Shown here: positions 38,216 through 49,190 of the stretch, in pieces
How positions within the stretch are numbered: the first letter of the stretch is position 1
How the letters are laid out: every line of letters begins with the position of its first letter
Assembly (NCBI GenBank): GCA_008973525.1
Contig: WACJ01000503.1
Coordinates: 434,001 to 498,000 of the forward strand
Direction: 5' to 3'
DNA: 64,000 bases
Source: Stenopsyche tienmushanensis
Taxonomy: Eukaryota; Arthropoda; Insecta; Trichoptera; Stenopsychidae
Translations under genes and position numbers: made by a program
The notes under the pieces: model-generated
Database searches by the model: none
What the model saw: only the letters and a program-made list of their open reading frames with translations
What the model was told of the DNA's origin: nothing

Positions 38216-38810
38216 TTAAATGATACTAAATTAGTCGATGTTAATAATTTTAATATTAACTGAAGTTTGCTTAAAGTTTAGCGTATCGAAAGTGAAGGAT
38301 ACAAAATGTTAAGAGCTTTTTTAATTTGTTTTCTTGATAGTTTAATTCATTTTGGTACTGATATTTCTCAAAGAGTAATAAAATTCCGGAAAAATATTAA
38401 TCAAAGTGACACATGTTTCCGTCGCCGGGACATTTTTAAAGTCCCGACAGTCTGAAGATGATCAACAGTGCAAACTTTTGAGATTCATTACAGGCTTCAA
38501 CTTGGCAATGACACAAAAAAATTACAAATTTAATTACATAGCGTAATTTTTCAAAATGTCATTGTCAATTGATACAAGAAAAATTGTCCCACAAATAATG
38601 TTGGAGATGAGATAAGATTTATACGAACATAATTTGCGTGTCAATTATAAATCTGTCTTTTATGGCATTATATCAGTTCAACATAATATGACCAGTATAT
38701 GGATTTAGTATTAGTTACTGATAAAAAAATATTGCTTTGTTTATAATTTTTGTAGCTAGTTAGTCTTTCATAATATATTATATTTTGCATAGCTTCATTG
38801 ATTAAAACTA
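38216..38810. other. AT-rich DNA with no supported gene
   Basis: No gene or repeat family is recognised. Confidence 0.5.
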
Positions 38811-38897
38811 AATAAGTTCGTAGGATTTTTTTCATTTTATTTTTTATTTTGGGTCGTTTCTTGAAATCTCTTCTAAAAAAAATCCTACGAACTTATT
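38811..38897. repeat. perfect 22-bp inverted repeat around a 43-base loop
   Basis: The left arm (38811-38832) starts AATAAGTTCGTAGGA and ends in a T run. The right arm (38876-38897) is its exact reverse complement. A transcript would fold into a 22-bp hairpin. A related word, ATAGTTCGTAAGATTTTTT, occurs at about 62971 without a partner. It may be a miniature transposon, a hairpin RNA precursor, or chance enhanced by the A/T tail of the arms. Confidence 0.7.
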
Positions 38898-39431
38898 AAA
38901 TGATGTGTTATTTCTTCTTCTTATATTAATAATTACTAAAAGTCTTTTATAAATAATAAAACGTATTTTTGGTGATATTATTTTTAACAATCAAAATCGC
39001 ATGCTTTATCATACTTTTATGAATACATAATCATCTATGAAGACACATCAAATACAAGTGAATTTTAGTCACAAATGCAGTAATATCTATTCAACATATT
39101 TTAAAGCAATAGAAAATGTATTATATAGGAGCTAGTGATGAAAATCTAGGCGAAAATATAAACGTATGCTAAGACCTTTTAGAGTAGGTATATAAAAAAC
39201 GCCCCTTTAACAATATCAGATAGCACGAAAAGTGGACGTTATATTCGAACCAGGGATGCAAAAAACAATATCTGCAGAAAGGGTAGAAAACAAAATTCAC
39301 TCCGAGCTTTGCTTTATAGCAAAAAAGGTCCTTTTGTTTGTTCGGTGGAACTGCAAGGATAAATTTTATTTTAAATAAAGCAATATGTATTATGGACTTA
39401 AGCTAATTATAATAACAAGCATATCAATGCC
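38898..39431. other. AT-rich DNA with no supported gene
   Basis: No gene or repeat family is recognised. Confidence 0.5.
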
Positions 39432-39945
39432 TATTTAAACCCTTTTTTGTGCGGCATATGCGTTTCGCAGAAAATCCCCCCAAAAAAGCTATGGCTTACA
39501 AAGAAAAAGTGAAGGTGCGTTCAATGGATTTTAATAACCGCATAACTTTGAAACAGCTGCATAAAATATACCCAAAATTGCACAAAAAAAGGTAATAAAA
39601 ATCAGAAAAACAATAAGGCAATTAAAAAATCTTTAATGTCAGACATCTACTAGAGAAATAATAACTATATACAAACTATCATCGCTGTATGATAATTTTC
39701 GTTGCGATTTTCGATACGTCTCAAAATCGCTCTTTTCTCCGGAAGAAATAGTATTTGCAGTGTCAATATCATCATTGTTGCGTATAGATTTTCTCTTTCT
39801 AACAATATAATTTTTTATTAAGAAAGATGCTGCAAAATTGCGACTATTTAAAATAAAAGTCATTTTTTGGCCTTATTTTTTCACAGTTTTTTTTTTAAAT
39901 ATTTAAAAATAACTTCGAAATCGCACAAAAAGCATTGTGGTATAA
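39432..39945 (-). mobile_element. pogo-like non-autonomous DNA transposon, family B, decayed
   Basis: The left part (TTTAAACCCTTTTTTGTGCG then CGTTTCGCAGAAA) and the interior (ATAACTTTGAAACAGCT, AACAATAAGGCAATTAAAAA, CTAGAGAAATA, AACTATCATCGCT) align with 19483-20399. The right end keeps ACTTCGAAATCGCACAAAAA but has lost the outer terminus. A minus-strand frame (39639-39863) with an internal acidic run and KRKS is probably the remnant of the transposase C-terminus, as in family A, though weakly supported. It lacks the roughly 340-base block present in the other family B copy. Confidence 0.7.
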
Positions 39946-40655
39946 CGATGGCACAATCATATTTAATACAGACAAATCCATTATAACATGGTATTTCTAC
40001 AATACGGTTGCATAAATGAGGGATCGATGGTAAATAATGTCGACGATGATGACCTATAAGTTAAAGTCACAACATTAAATTCATGCAACTCAAATACAGT
40101 TGACTGAATTTAATGTTTCTCTTTCCTATGATTTTGACGGACGTTGTGCAAAAGGTTGTTTCAGTTTTTTTTTGTTTCTAAATATGAATAGAAACGACCT
40201 GAAAATATTTGCATAAAAGCAACGAAGAGATATGAATATTTTCGTAGCCTTTCCGAGTATACATTTTTAATATTGGCTCTGGAAATGCTCATCTCCTTGC
40301 GAGTGGGCGTAATCTCATAAAAAGTTTTATAATAAAATATAAAAATACATTAAGACGCTATGCCGGGAATGTGTGAGCCTATACATTGATTTTTTAAATA
40401 TTAATTTTAGCTTATCGTAGAGGGCGAGCATAAAATTTATATCCCGAGAGTAGTAGCGAAGTTTCCAAAAACTCCGCCAACTTTGCACACAGCCTGGGGG
40501 ATTTCGATGTCAATTATTATAAAATCAATCATCTTTACGAAAATACCACGAAGGGGAGACAAAGTATTACAAAGTGGAAGAAATGCTTAACTAAATCCCC
40601 AATTTTTTCCATCATTCTAGTTATAAGAAGATAGTTATTATTTATCCTAATGGTT
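39946..40655. other. AT-rich DNA with no supported gene
   Basis: No gene or repeat family is recognised. Confidence 0.5.
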
Positions 40656-40774
40656 AATATTAGTAGCTCTAACGGCATTCCGTTACTACTACCTCCGAGC
40701 TACTGATATTGACTTGAATTTTCTTTTCAAGTTGGAGTTATGAGTCAATTACAGTTAGTACTTCTCGGGGTCTT
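40656..40774. repeat. cluster of nested inverted repeats
   Basis: AATATTAGTAGCTC (40656-40669) pairs with GAGCTACTGATATT (40697-40710) with one mismatch. Inside it, TAACGG (40670-40675) and CCGTTA (40680-40685) pair across CATT. Just downstream ATTGACT pairs with AGTCAAT, and ACTTGAA with TTCAAGT. The arrangement could give a branched RNA or a cruciform. No family is recognised. Confidence 0.55.
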
Positions 40775-40977
40775 TTATCAATATAATTTTTATCTAAATA
40801 TTCATTAATATTATAAATTGAAAAATGCATTATGAAATTTCAACTGCGGTTATAAAATCGAAGTATGAAGAATATTTCGCATATTATTTTCTTAATATAC
40901 TGTTCATAAATTTCTTCTTATTAGTAAATTAAAGTAGTATTTATAAAATGATTGATTAGTTGGAGGAATCATAAAAA

Positions 40978-41140
40978 ATCAAGTGTTGGTATATATAGGC
41001 TAGTACCTGAACTATTATTACAAAGCTGTAAATTCAAATCAAGTTATTAGATTTTTACACCTTACAAACAAATTTGGGAGAAAGAAAATTTCCAAGAGTA
41101 TCTCATAGAGATCGCTTGATTTTGATTCTGATGACAAATT
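40978..41140 (+). repeat. SINE-1 copy, plus orientation
   Basis: This is the only copy in the forward direction. CAAGTGTTGGTATATATAGG, the box-B-like TAAATTCAAATC, ACAAATTTGGGAGA and GAGATCGCTTGATTTTGATT follow the order of the minus-strand reading of the reference copy. Both promoter boxes are degraded. Confidence 0.55.
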
Positions 41141-42359
41141 TATTTTTTATTTTTTTAAGATCTTATTTTTTTTATCAATTCTCTTATTGGTATTAATCAG
41201 ATGAACTCTTTTAAATTTTCCGGATATTAAACTAGTATGGACTTTTACCTCAGGGAGTCATATGTTCCTTGTAAGTTATGTTGCTTTTACCTCTCTTATT
41301 ATGGCTGTTTATTTTTCAAGTTTATAACAATATAATATTAAAAATATTAATTGCTATTTGTATTCCGTTGTAACGTAAACGAAATGCTCTACTATAGTAT
41401 ATTGTACTATTTACTAGAAACTGTTGTTTAATTGTTTTTATTTTGAATTTATAGGGGCTTATTGAGACAATCGAAGTGTATAAAGGTGGCTTATAGGGGT
41501 TAGTATGTGAGGTATACGGGGTGTAGAAGTCGAGAGGAGGCATAAAATCTTAGTTATGAAGAAGTTTAGTAAATTACACGTAATTTGCTTGCATGGTAAA
41601 ATGAATTTGTGAATGATGAATAATGGTAAAAAGTTCAACTTTTGGACAAAGTGCGATTAATTATATTATTTTTTAAATTTTTATTAGGAATTGAATGAAT
41701 TTTTTTTAACACTTTGTAGAATATTAGCGATTTAAAGATTGAAACTAAATTTCTAGATTCAACTAATGAAAAAATTGGTTCACTTCGCTAAGGAAATTAT
41801 TTTGAATAAAAAAAAATCAGTTATTTCTATTGATTTGTTTCGGAAATATATTAATGTGTCATTTAATATACGCTGAGTGGTTATATAATAACAGAGACTA
41901 ATGTTATAACGTGGCTTATAATTTGATTTTTTTATGACACTTAATAAAACTGATATCCATCTTTTTCAAATGCATAACGTAATAAGTTCAAATTAAAGTT
42001 TGTTTTCACTTAGCTTCGGCATTAATATCGCAATTTTTAAAGAGTGAATTTCAAATGAAGATAGAGGAAATATCAGAGTGCTTAAACACCCTCTTTGCTC
42101 AAAAAATATAGCTCCATGAGATTTTGCTTATGAGAATTATTCTCAAAGAAACCCATTTCGATCTACTTATTGAGGTGAAAAAGAAAATTACGCAATTTGA
42201 GAGAAAATGGAAAATAACTTACAGAACTGCTTTCATAGGGGGTATATCAATTGAAGTATAGTGTAATGGAATAAGTTGAAAGGAAGATGTATTTATTAAA
42301 ATTCTCCAATACCAAACAGTTCCAAATTCATTATCAGATGTAGACAATCTCTAACGGAA
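41141..42359. other. AT-rich DNA with no supported gene
   Basis: A 73-codon minus frame at 41322-41543 has no recognised domain. Nothing else is supported. Confidence 0.5.
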
Positions 42360-42665
42360 GCTTGAAAAAGTCTGGTGGTTTCCTATTTGTCTTCCGCGCG
42401 AGATAATATTATGGCAAGATAATATTCGAATAGTTATTTTATAAGTAAGAGACAAAATATTCATTATTTTAAATCTTCATAAGCGACTCTGCATAATTTT
42501 AATAACTACCGCAGTAATTATTTTATAAAACCAGAGAATAGGAACAAACCTGGATTGAGATGATCTTTTGTTGGTATGGTTTAAATTTTTCCCAAAATCA
42601 GAATTTAAACCAAAACCTTTAAACAAAAGTCCAAGATCTAAGGCACTATATTAACACTTGATCTT
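42360..42665 (-). repeat. SINE-1 copy, nearly full order
   Basis: TGGTGGTTTCCTATTTGTCT (tail module), ACCTGGATTGAGATGATC, TTTGTTGGTATGGTTTAAAT, AATCAGAATTTAAACC (box B, mutated), AAAGTCCAAGATCTAAGGC and ACTATATTAACACTTGATCT (box A and head) are all present in the expected order. Confidence 0.65.
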
Positions 42666-43854
42666 ATTGAAAATAAGTTTAGCTACTAAGACTCGCAGAG
42701 CTTATGTTTTAATTCAATGCCATTGCTTAAAATATGCATGTTATATGATATTTTTTTGACCTACTTGATGCGTATTTAGTATGAAGCTTCATTATATATT
42801 CGATTTCAGGCAAGTCTAACTTTTATCAAATAAAATTGATTTATAAAGACTTTAATGACGTTTCTATGTGTGTTCATTACCGTTTGAAAAGTGAAATAAA
42901 AAAAAATCTTCAGCCTTTATTTTGCAAGGCCGTATCCGTTTATCACGACTTAATATCTAATTAAAAAAAGTAATTTAAAATGTGCCATGACACTTCCAAC
43001 GCGTTTATTATTTATAAGAGGTCATAATTTTGACCCTTTTATATATCAGATAGCCTTACACGCGACACTCTATCTGCATAATAGCATAAAGGCTTTGTAG
43101 GGGCCTAATTCGAGGCACCAAACGGTTAAGGGATACCTTTTCGATGTCACTCGAGACCCCTAGGGGTCATTTTTGATTATTTTTCTCCGACAATGGGCCA
43201 CCACTTGAGATTCAGGAATATGAAGGCGTGATAGACGATAATGTATTTTTAACGATAGATTTTCATGATAATGTTATCGCCCCTTGTAAAACGCTATGTA
43301 CGCTATAAACATGAGGTAAAGTCATTTTTATATGAAGCTATTCGCAACTAAGCCGCTTACTACTTTATGTTACAGTTTTCTATAAAGGATAGCCATAAAT
43401 ATATTAACACCCAGACACGAGCGAACACACAAAGAGGAGTTTGTTGGAGGAAAAAAGGATCATCATAGGTTTAGCCAAAATTGAATTACTTGCGAAAATG
43501 CGATTATATTTTGATACAAAGCACCCACTGAGGAGGCTAAATATTAATTCAAATACCTTTTTACAAGTCTAAAATCTATCAGTAAATTTTTGAAAATGCA
43601 GATTAGAAGTGAAAATCATTTATTACGAATTTGTTGAGCCTTTCAAGTCTTTAAAGGGATGGTTAGGGACAATTTTAGAGAGTGGAGTATTTCACTTTAT
43701 TATTTATGAAATATTAATGTTTATAATTGGAAGCATTTCAAATAATACTAACTAGGATAAATAATTCTAGTTAATATACTTATATATCGAATAAAAAACA
43801 CCTAAAATGTTTCACTCTTGAAAAAATCTCCTATTAAGCTGTTGCGTTTAAAGC
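42666..43854. other. AT-rich DNA with a mixed island
   Basis: No gene is supported. About 43030-43330 is less AT-rich and contains the perfect palindrome GACCCCTAGGGGTC (43155-43168). The rest is low-complexity A/T. Confidence 0.5.
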
Positions 43855-44390
43855 CCCTTGCCGTCTTCAGGGGCCCGCAATCTTCGTCACAGCTGCCTCA
43901 AGCAGCCCGCCACGAGGGGCGTCTCGAATCGCGGAGCGCTCCGGAGGCCGGACGCACCCTTGCGCCTCTCATCTCGGCCCGAAGGGCCTCGACGAGAAGC
44001 GAAGGGGCTCCGCCCTCAGGGGCGAAGGAACCCCGCGACACCGAGACAAACTCGAAGCATCCGCGACGGAATATGCGTATACCTCCGCCGAGGGGGCGAT
44101 TCTTTAACTTCGACCGCTCATATGACGACACCAAAAAGGAGGAAACCTCAAAAACGATAGGGAAACAATTAAAACATGATGAACTTCAATTAATAAATTT
44201 TATTTACCATTTTGTGATACGGCAGACGATCACGACGCAGAGGCTTGATGATGGAAACGTAGCGCGAAATTAACACGACTGGTCCCCAAGGCGCCCAGAA
44301 AAGAACAGAATGAATTTGCTCGGCCTACGACCCTTAAGAACAGTTGAGGTCCGAACGCCAAATTAAACGACCCGCTTTGACGACCAAAAA
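43855..44390. other. GC-rich island of unknown origin
   Basis: About 43855-44150 is strongly GC- and CpG-rich within very AT-rich flanks. It is open in two plus frames (43818-44273, 151 codons; 43858-44160, 100 codons) and one minus frame (43898-44134, 78 codons). The products are arginine-, proline- and alanine-rich with no domain, which is what high GC alone produces because stop codons become rare. The following 250 bases (for example TTGATGATGGAAACGTAGCG) are mixed in composition and may belong to the same unit. It could be a transposon fragment, a transferred piece or an old CpG island. I cannot name it. Confidence 0.45.
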
Positions 44391-47300
44391 TCGATATTAA
44401 ACGACGAAATTAATTAATTTATTTTTACAATCAATAAAAACAATCGCAAATTATTCCCACGCTACAAAGCCTATATTATAATATATCTGTGGTTTATGGC
44501 ACATTTACAAAACTATTAAGATTTAGGATTTCATAATTTGGAAATGATATAACATTATAAATATACGTACTAAGCTAGTTTTCAGCAAGCCTTTTGATGT
44601 CGTATTTTGTAATATGTCTGAAATATGGATCGCATCACATGCAAAAAGTGGGAAGTAGGTCTGTCTGTTTGCCCAAAAAATTATTCTGTAACTGATTTTA
44701 ATAATCAACATACATTAATTTAAAACATAAACAGTCAATAATTTAATTGATAGTTCTTGCAATATTTCGTTATTTTCTTACATTGATTTTTTTAAGAAAT
44801 ATGGTGACTTCATAAATATTTTAAAAATTATGAATAGAAATCCATTAGCTATAAGAAGCTCTATCCACTGAAGAATATTTCATATGTATTAAACAATCAA
44901 AATTGTTCTTACTCAGCAGAACCTAGAAACTAAGTTGGGACTAGAAAGGATATATTTAGCTGAGTCTTCCACTACCCTTCTTGGGAAAGCTACTCATACG
45001 TTATGATCTTTATCCTGATGACCCATAGGGTTAGCATTCACAAATAAAGAATAGAGGTCAAATACCTTCATAATCGAGTGTATAGCAAGGTGAATGTATG
45101 GAATAGATAACATGGTTGTGATCCTTATCCATGAATGGATATTAAAGTGACCCTAATTCTTGAAGAATTATTATGATATTCACAAATGATTTTATATATA
45201 TTTTTTTTAATTTGAGTGTAGGTCTTTCAGAAGTCTTATACTATTGTATACATATTTATAAACATTGTTGATATATATTTTTTAAATTTCTTGTCCAAGC
45301 TTAGCCAGAAGGTTAAAAACACACACTTTCAAAGAGAAAGTTCATCGCATTCAAAGCTTCCATTGCGGTGAATTTGCTTATATTTATTCGCTCCAACTTA
45401 AGCTCATTTTTTTTTTGTTTAAAGTAATGTCCCATTATGGTTTGATACGTGCCATTTTAGAAGTTTTGCTCATTTAATATAAAAAATAATAACGCTCTAC
45501 CACGCGATTGTGTGCCGAAAATTACTTGTATCAAATTGTTGTTTGGTGTACTTTTAGAGGCATTCGATGAGAAAATTCCGAAATCGAAATTGCGCAAACG
45601 AGAAAAATACTTTATAGAATATTATAAAAAGTGTTTAAATTCATGGAAGTGCTTTATATTCGCCCAACAGACAATCATGTAAAACTACAAAAGCGCTTTC
45701 ATTATGACGTGGCACCAACTTTTATCAACTTGATTAATTATTACTTTCAAACTTTAAAATCATAAATGAACAAATATACATTTAATGTATATTTCAGAAA
45801 TTTTATTCGAAGGAATGTTGAATAGAAATGATTTTAATTTTCAATGTTTATTTATTTTTAATAAAATTGATTCGACTGTCCGGTTTTTATTGTGCGAATT
45901 TTGTATAAAATCTGCGATTAAATTATATTATTTGTAATATTGCATTAGTGTTACGTCTTTCATTTTCGAAATTAGTTTATTTAGATTCTTTCCCTTGCTC
46001 GAACACCCCCGCCAAAGTGCCACCCTTAATGGGGCCCTCTTGCCTTTAAAGCCATTTAAATTATTCAAAAGAAAAGATTGATTCTCTTCCACGCCGAATA
46101 CATTTTTATGCTCGTAATTTGTCTGCTGAATTCCGATTTTTCGCTTTTAACCCAGATTTCAAAGATGAAATAAATTCCCATTGTCGAAATTTCAAATCCA
46201 ATAACCAAGTCGGATTTTTCCGGTCTGTAGCCGGCTGATAGTCGGCGGCAGCGTGGAAACTTAATAATTGCGCTAGGTCAGTTATGGAAGTTTTAATTAC
46301 GTAGAATGGTCCTGGTGGAAGGTTAGCCGTCTTGAAGTGGGAGGGAGGCTTCCCGGGGACGGTTTCGCGGCCGACTTTATCTCAAAGAGGAAACTTTCGC
46401 TCATATTGAAAGCTTCGGGAAGTGATAAGCGAACGTGCCAGGTTTGTTTAATTCCGTAACGTCTTTGAACTGAAACTAACTTCATTAACTTAATGGATTA
46501 TTGATTTTTTGTATCCCTAGATATCTAATTTATGTATCAACGCACAATTGAAGATATTAACATATACATATGTATATCATCAGCCAGATGAAATCCTTTG
46601 TCGTACAATGACTACAGATATTTGTATGGACTCCTAGAGATACCAGTGGCTTCATATCACCTAGACAATATTTTTGGATGCCTTCTATTTTTCATCGTAT
46701 ATCACATTCACAAATATTTCTCAATATTTAAAAAAGTTAAACGCAATACATTTTATGAAGACATCACTTCATCTGCAATATTTATTATTTTAAAACAAAG
46801 AACATCCACGATTCTTAATAATAGCATCCCATTGTTGCTTTTCAGCTTTGATCCTATTTTAATATAATAATTATTTAAAAATTAACTTGTTTATTACGGT
46901 TTAAATGATGTATAGATCAATATAGATTATGATTATATGTGACATATTAGGTGAATACAGATGATGTGATTAAAAATCCCAATTAAACTCCTGTGGCTCA
47001 TTTCTGGATATGTTTGTTGTTTGGGGATTCAGTAGCGTGATAAAATATGACTCCATTTCCATTGTCCAAACTTAAGTGTTTTTCTTTGAATTCCTGATTA
47101 TTATTATCATGAATGCTTCAATAATTCAATATTAATGATTCTTTGTTTGTTTAAACAAGAACACAAATCATTTTTTCACCAAGTTAAGCCAAATGTAAGT
47201 AAAGACATGGTATATACATCGATTCTAAAAAAACATAAGCGATCCACTTCTCGTTTTCGATTATAATTTGACAAGAAATTAATGGATTTTCTTACTCATT

Positions 47301-48909
47301 TTTTTCCCCAAAATTGCATGTTTCTATTATTGTTATCCATGGAAAATTCATGTGTTGTCCGATTACTCTTTCTGCGAAGTTTATTTTTTTGCTTAACTGA
47401 TTGGGTCTAAGTACTAATTAATCATAAAACGGTAAGTTGATGATTCATCTACAATAATATTATAGATTTAAATATCGTATAGATATAATCTCCGGGGTAT
47501 TGCTTACTGCTTTAATATCAGAAATGTTCAACATCTTTGAAGCACAAAACTTTATAAGGATTCTTTTACTATCGATAAGCTGTGAGAAAATTATAATGAC
47601 GAAGTCGAAGAAAGCTTCAAAGCATATGAATAGAAAAATGTAAGAAATTTGATCTACAAGAAATCCTTTCTTTGAAAAAGCTGTTTTTTTGCATATTGAT
47701 ATTTCTTATGAATTTTCTCATGTGATAGTTGGTAAATTAAAGAGAGTTTTGTAATTCATTTTGTATTTAAAAATATTAATTATTTAGTTCAAAAATGATC
47801 ATCTAAGTATGACAATCAAAACTAATTAAATATGTCATTTAAGTTATTTAAAGAAGTCTACTAAGATTCAATGGCCTTTAGTTCATTAAACGTAATTGAA
47901 TATTTCAGTTTTAATATATTTTCATACAACCATTGATAAATTAACATCAGTCCTAAGGAACGTCTTATGAATAAATATATATTTTCGATTTGAATTCAGT
48001 CTCGCAAATTAAAACAAGAGTACTTTCCACATTGATGCCATGAAATCAATTTTCGTTAAGAATACATGCGAGAAGCATAAATCGATATACAATAAAGCAA
48101 AAATTATGTACGGCTAAACGCCCATCGGCTTTGAGCATTAATGGTTCACTATGAAAACTATGCATTATTTATTATGACTGAAAGCATTTGTGAAATTTTC
48201 GAGTACTAGCAATTGTGTTGAATTTAAAATTGTGACTAAAAGAAAAAGTATTGTATAATTTTAGATTTTTAAGAATTTAAAAATATAAGAATAAATTATA
48301 AAATTTAAAATAAGGGCGTATTAATAAGATCTTCTCGATTTTATTGTACGGAAAAACAGCTACAAACTTTATATAGGCTATATAAATATTTAAAATGTGA
48401 GTATAAGGGAGGATGTAAAAAATATTCGGATGAAGATAGTATAGCTTAAAGCTCCAAATAATAAATAAGAACATTGATATCTTAGTGCCTTAATATCATA
48501 ATGAGTGGTGATGAAGTAATAACTGAAAACGAAATAAAATATGATCAGATTTGTCTTAAATTTTTTCATACATTAATGTTCTTAGCACTCTTTGACGCTC
48601 CAAATACCTGTAGTTCATGAAAATTTATTGAACATGAATGATTGCTATTGTGTCAAAATGAAATCAGAAGCATCATCTTTCAGATAATATTTTCGTTAGG
48701 AAGAACATCTTTTTGTTGATTGAGCTCAAATCATGATCCAAACAAGTCATAGAAATTTATTGTTCCGAGTTTTTGGAAATTCTTTCTCCTTAATTCAATC
48801 CGATTACAATTATGTTTTTATTCCTTTATACCACAATTTATTCTTGTTAATCTAAATTATTTATATTATGCTCTTTCAATATAATGGCTTATCATTGTAT
48901 TCTCAATAG
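44391..48909. other. AT-rich DNA with one mixed island
   Basis: No gene is supported. About 46010-46480 is less AT-rich and includes a 62-codon minus frame (46297-46485) without a recognised domain. The rest is low-complexity A/T. Confidence 0.55.
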
Positions 48910-49190
48910 AACTAAAGTAGGATAAGTTCATTTAAATAGGATTTTTTTTAGATAAAATTATAATATGTTAATAAATTCAATAAGAAGTGGCCCTTCTCAC
49001 TTTATTAACCGTATCACTATTCACATTTTGAGATTCAGTAATTTAAACAATATCTACATCAAGACAATTTTTCTAAATATATAAAGACCTCTGATTTTTC
49101 AAATGTTTTGGTATTTGGAATATTTTCCCCATAATCTATATTAGAAGACTAAATTTTATTAAAATAGTCTAAAATCTAACCCATAATAAT
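48910..49190 (-). repeat. SINE-1 copy, strongly diverged
   Basis: AAAGTAGGATAAG, CACTTTATTAACCGTATCAC, ACATCAAGACAATTTTTCTA, GTTTTGGTATTTGG, CCATAATCTATATTAGAAG and AGTCTAAAATCTAACCC appear in the SINE-1 order. Individual matches are weak, and colinearity is the main support. Confidence 0.4.

Noticed and set aside
43818..44273. 151-codon frame as a host gene
   Set aside because: It starts and ends in AT-rich DNA, has no domain, and overlaps open frames in another plus phase and on the minus strand. High GC explains the lack of stops.
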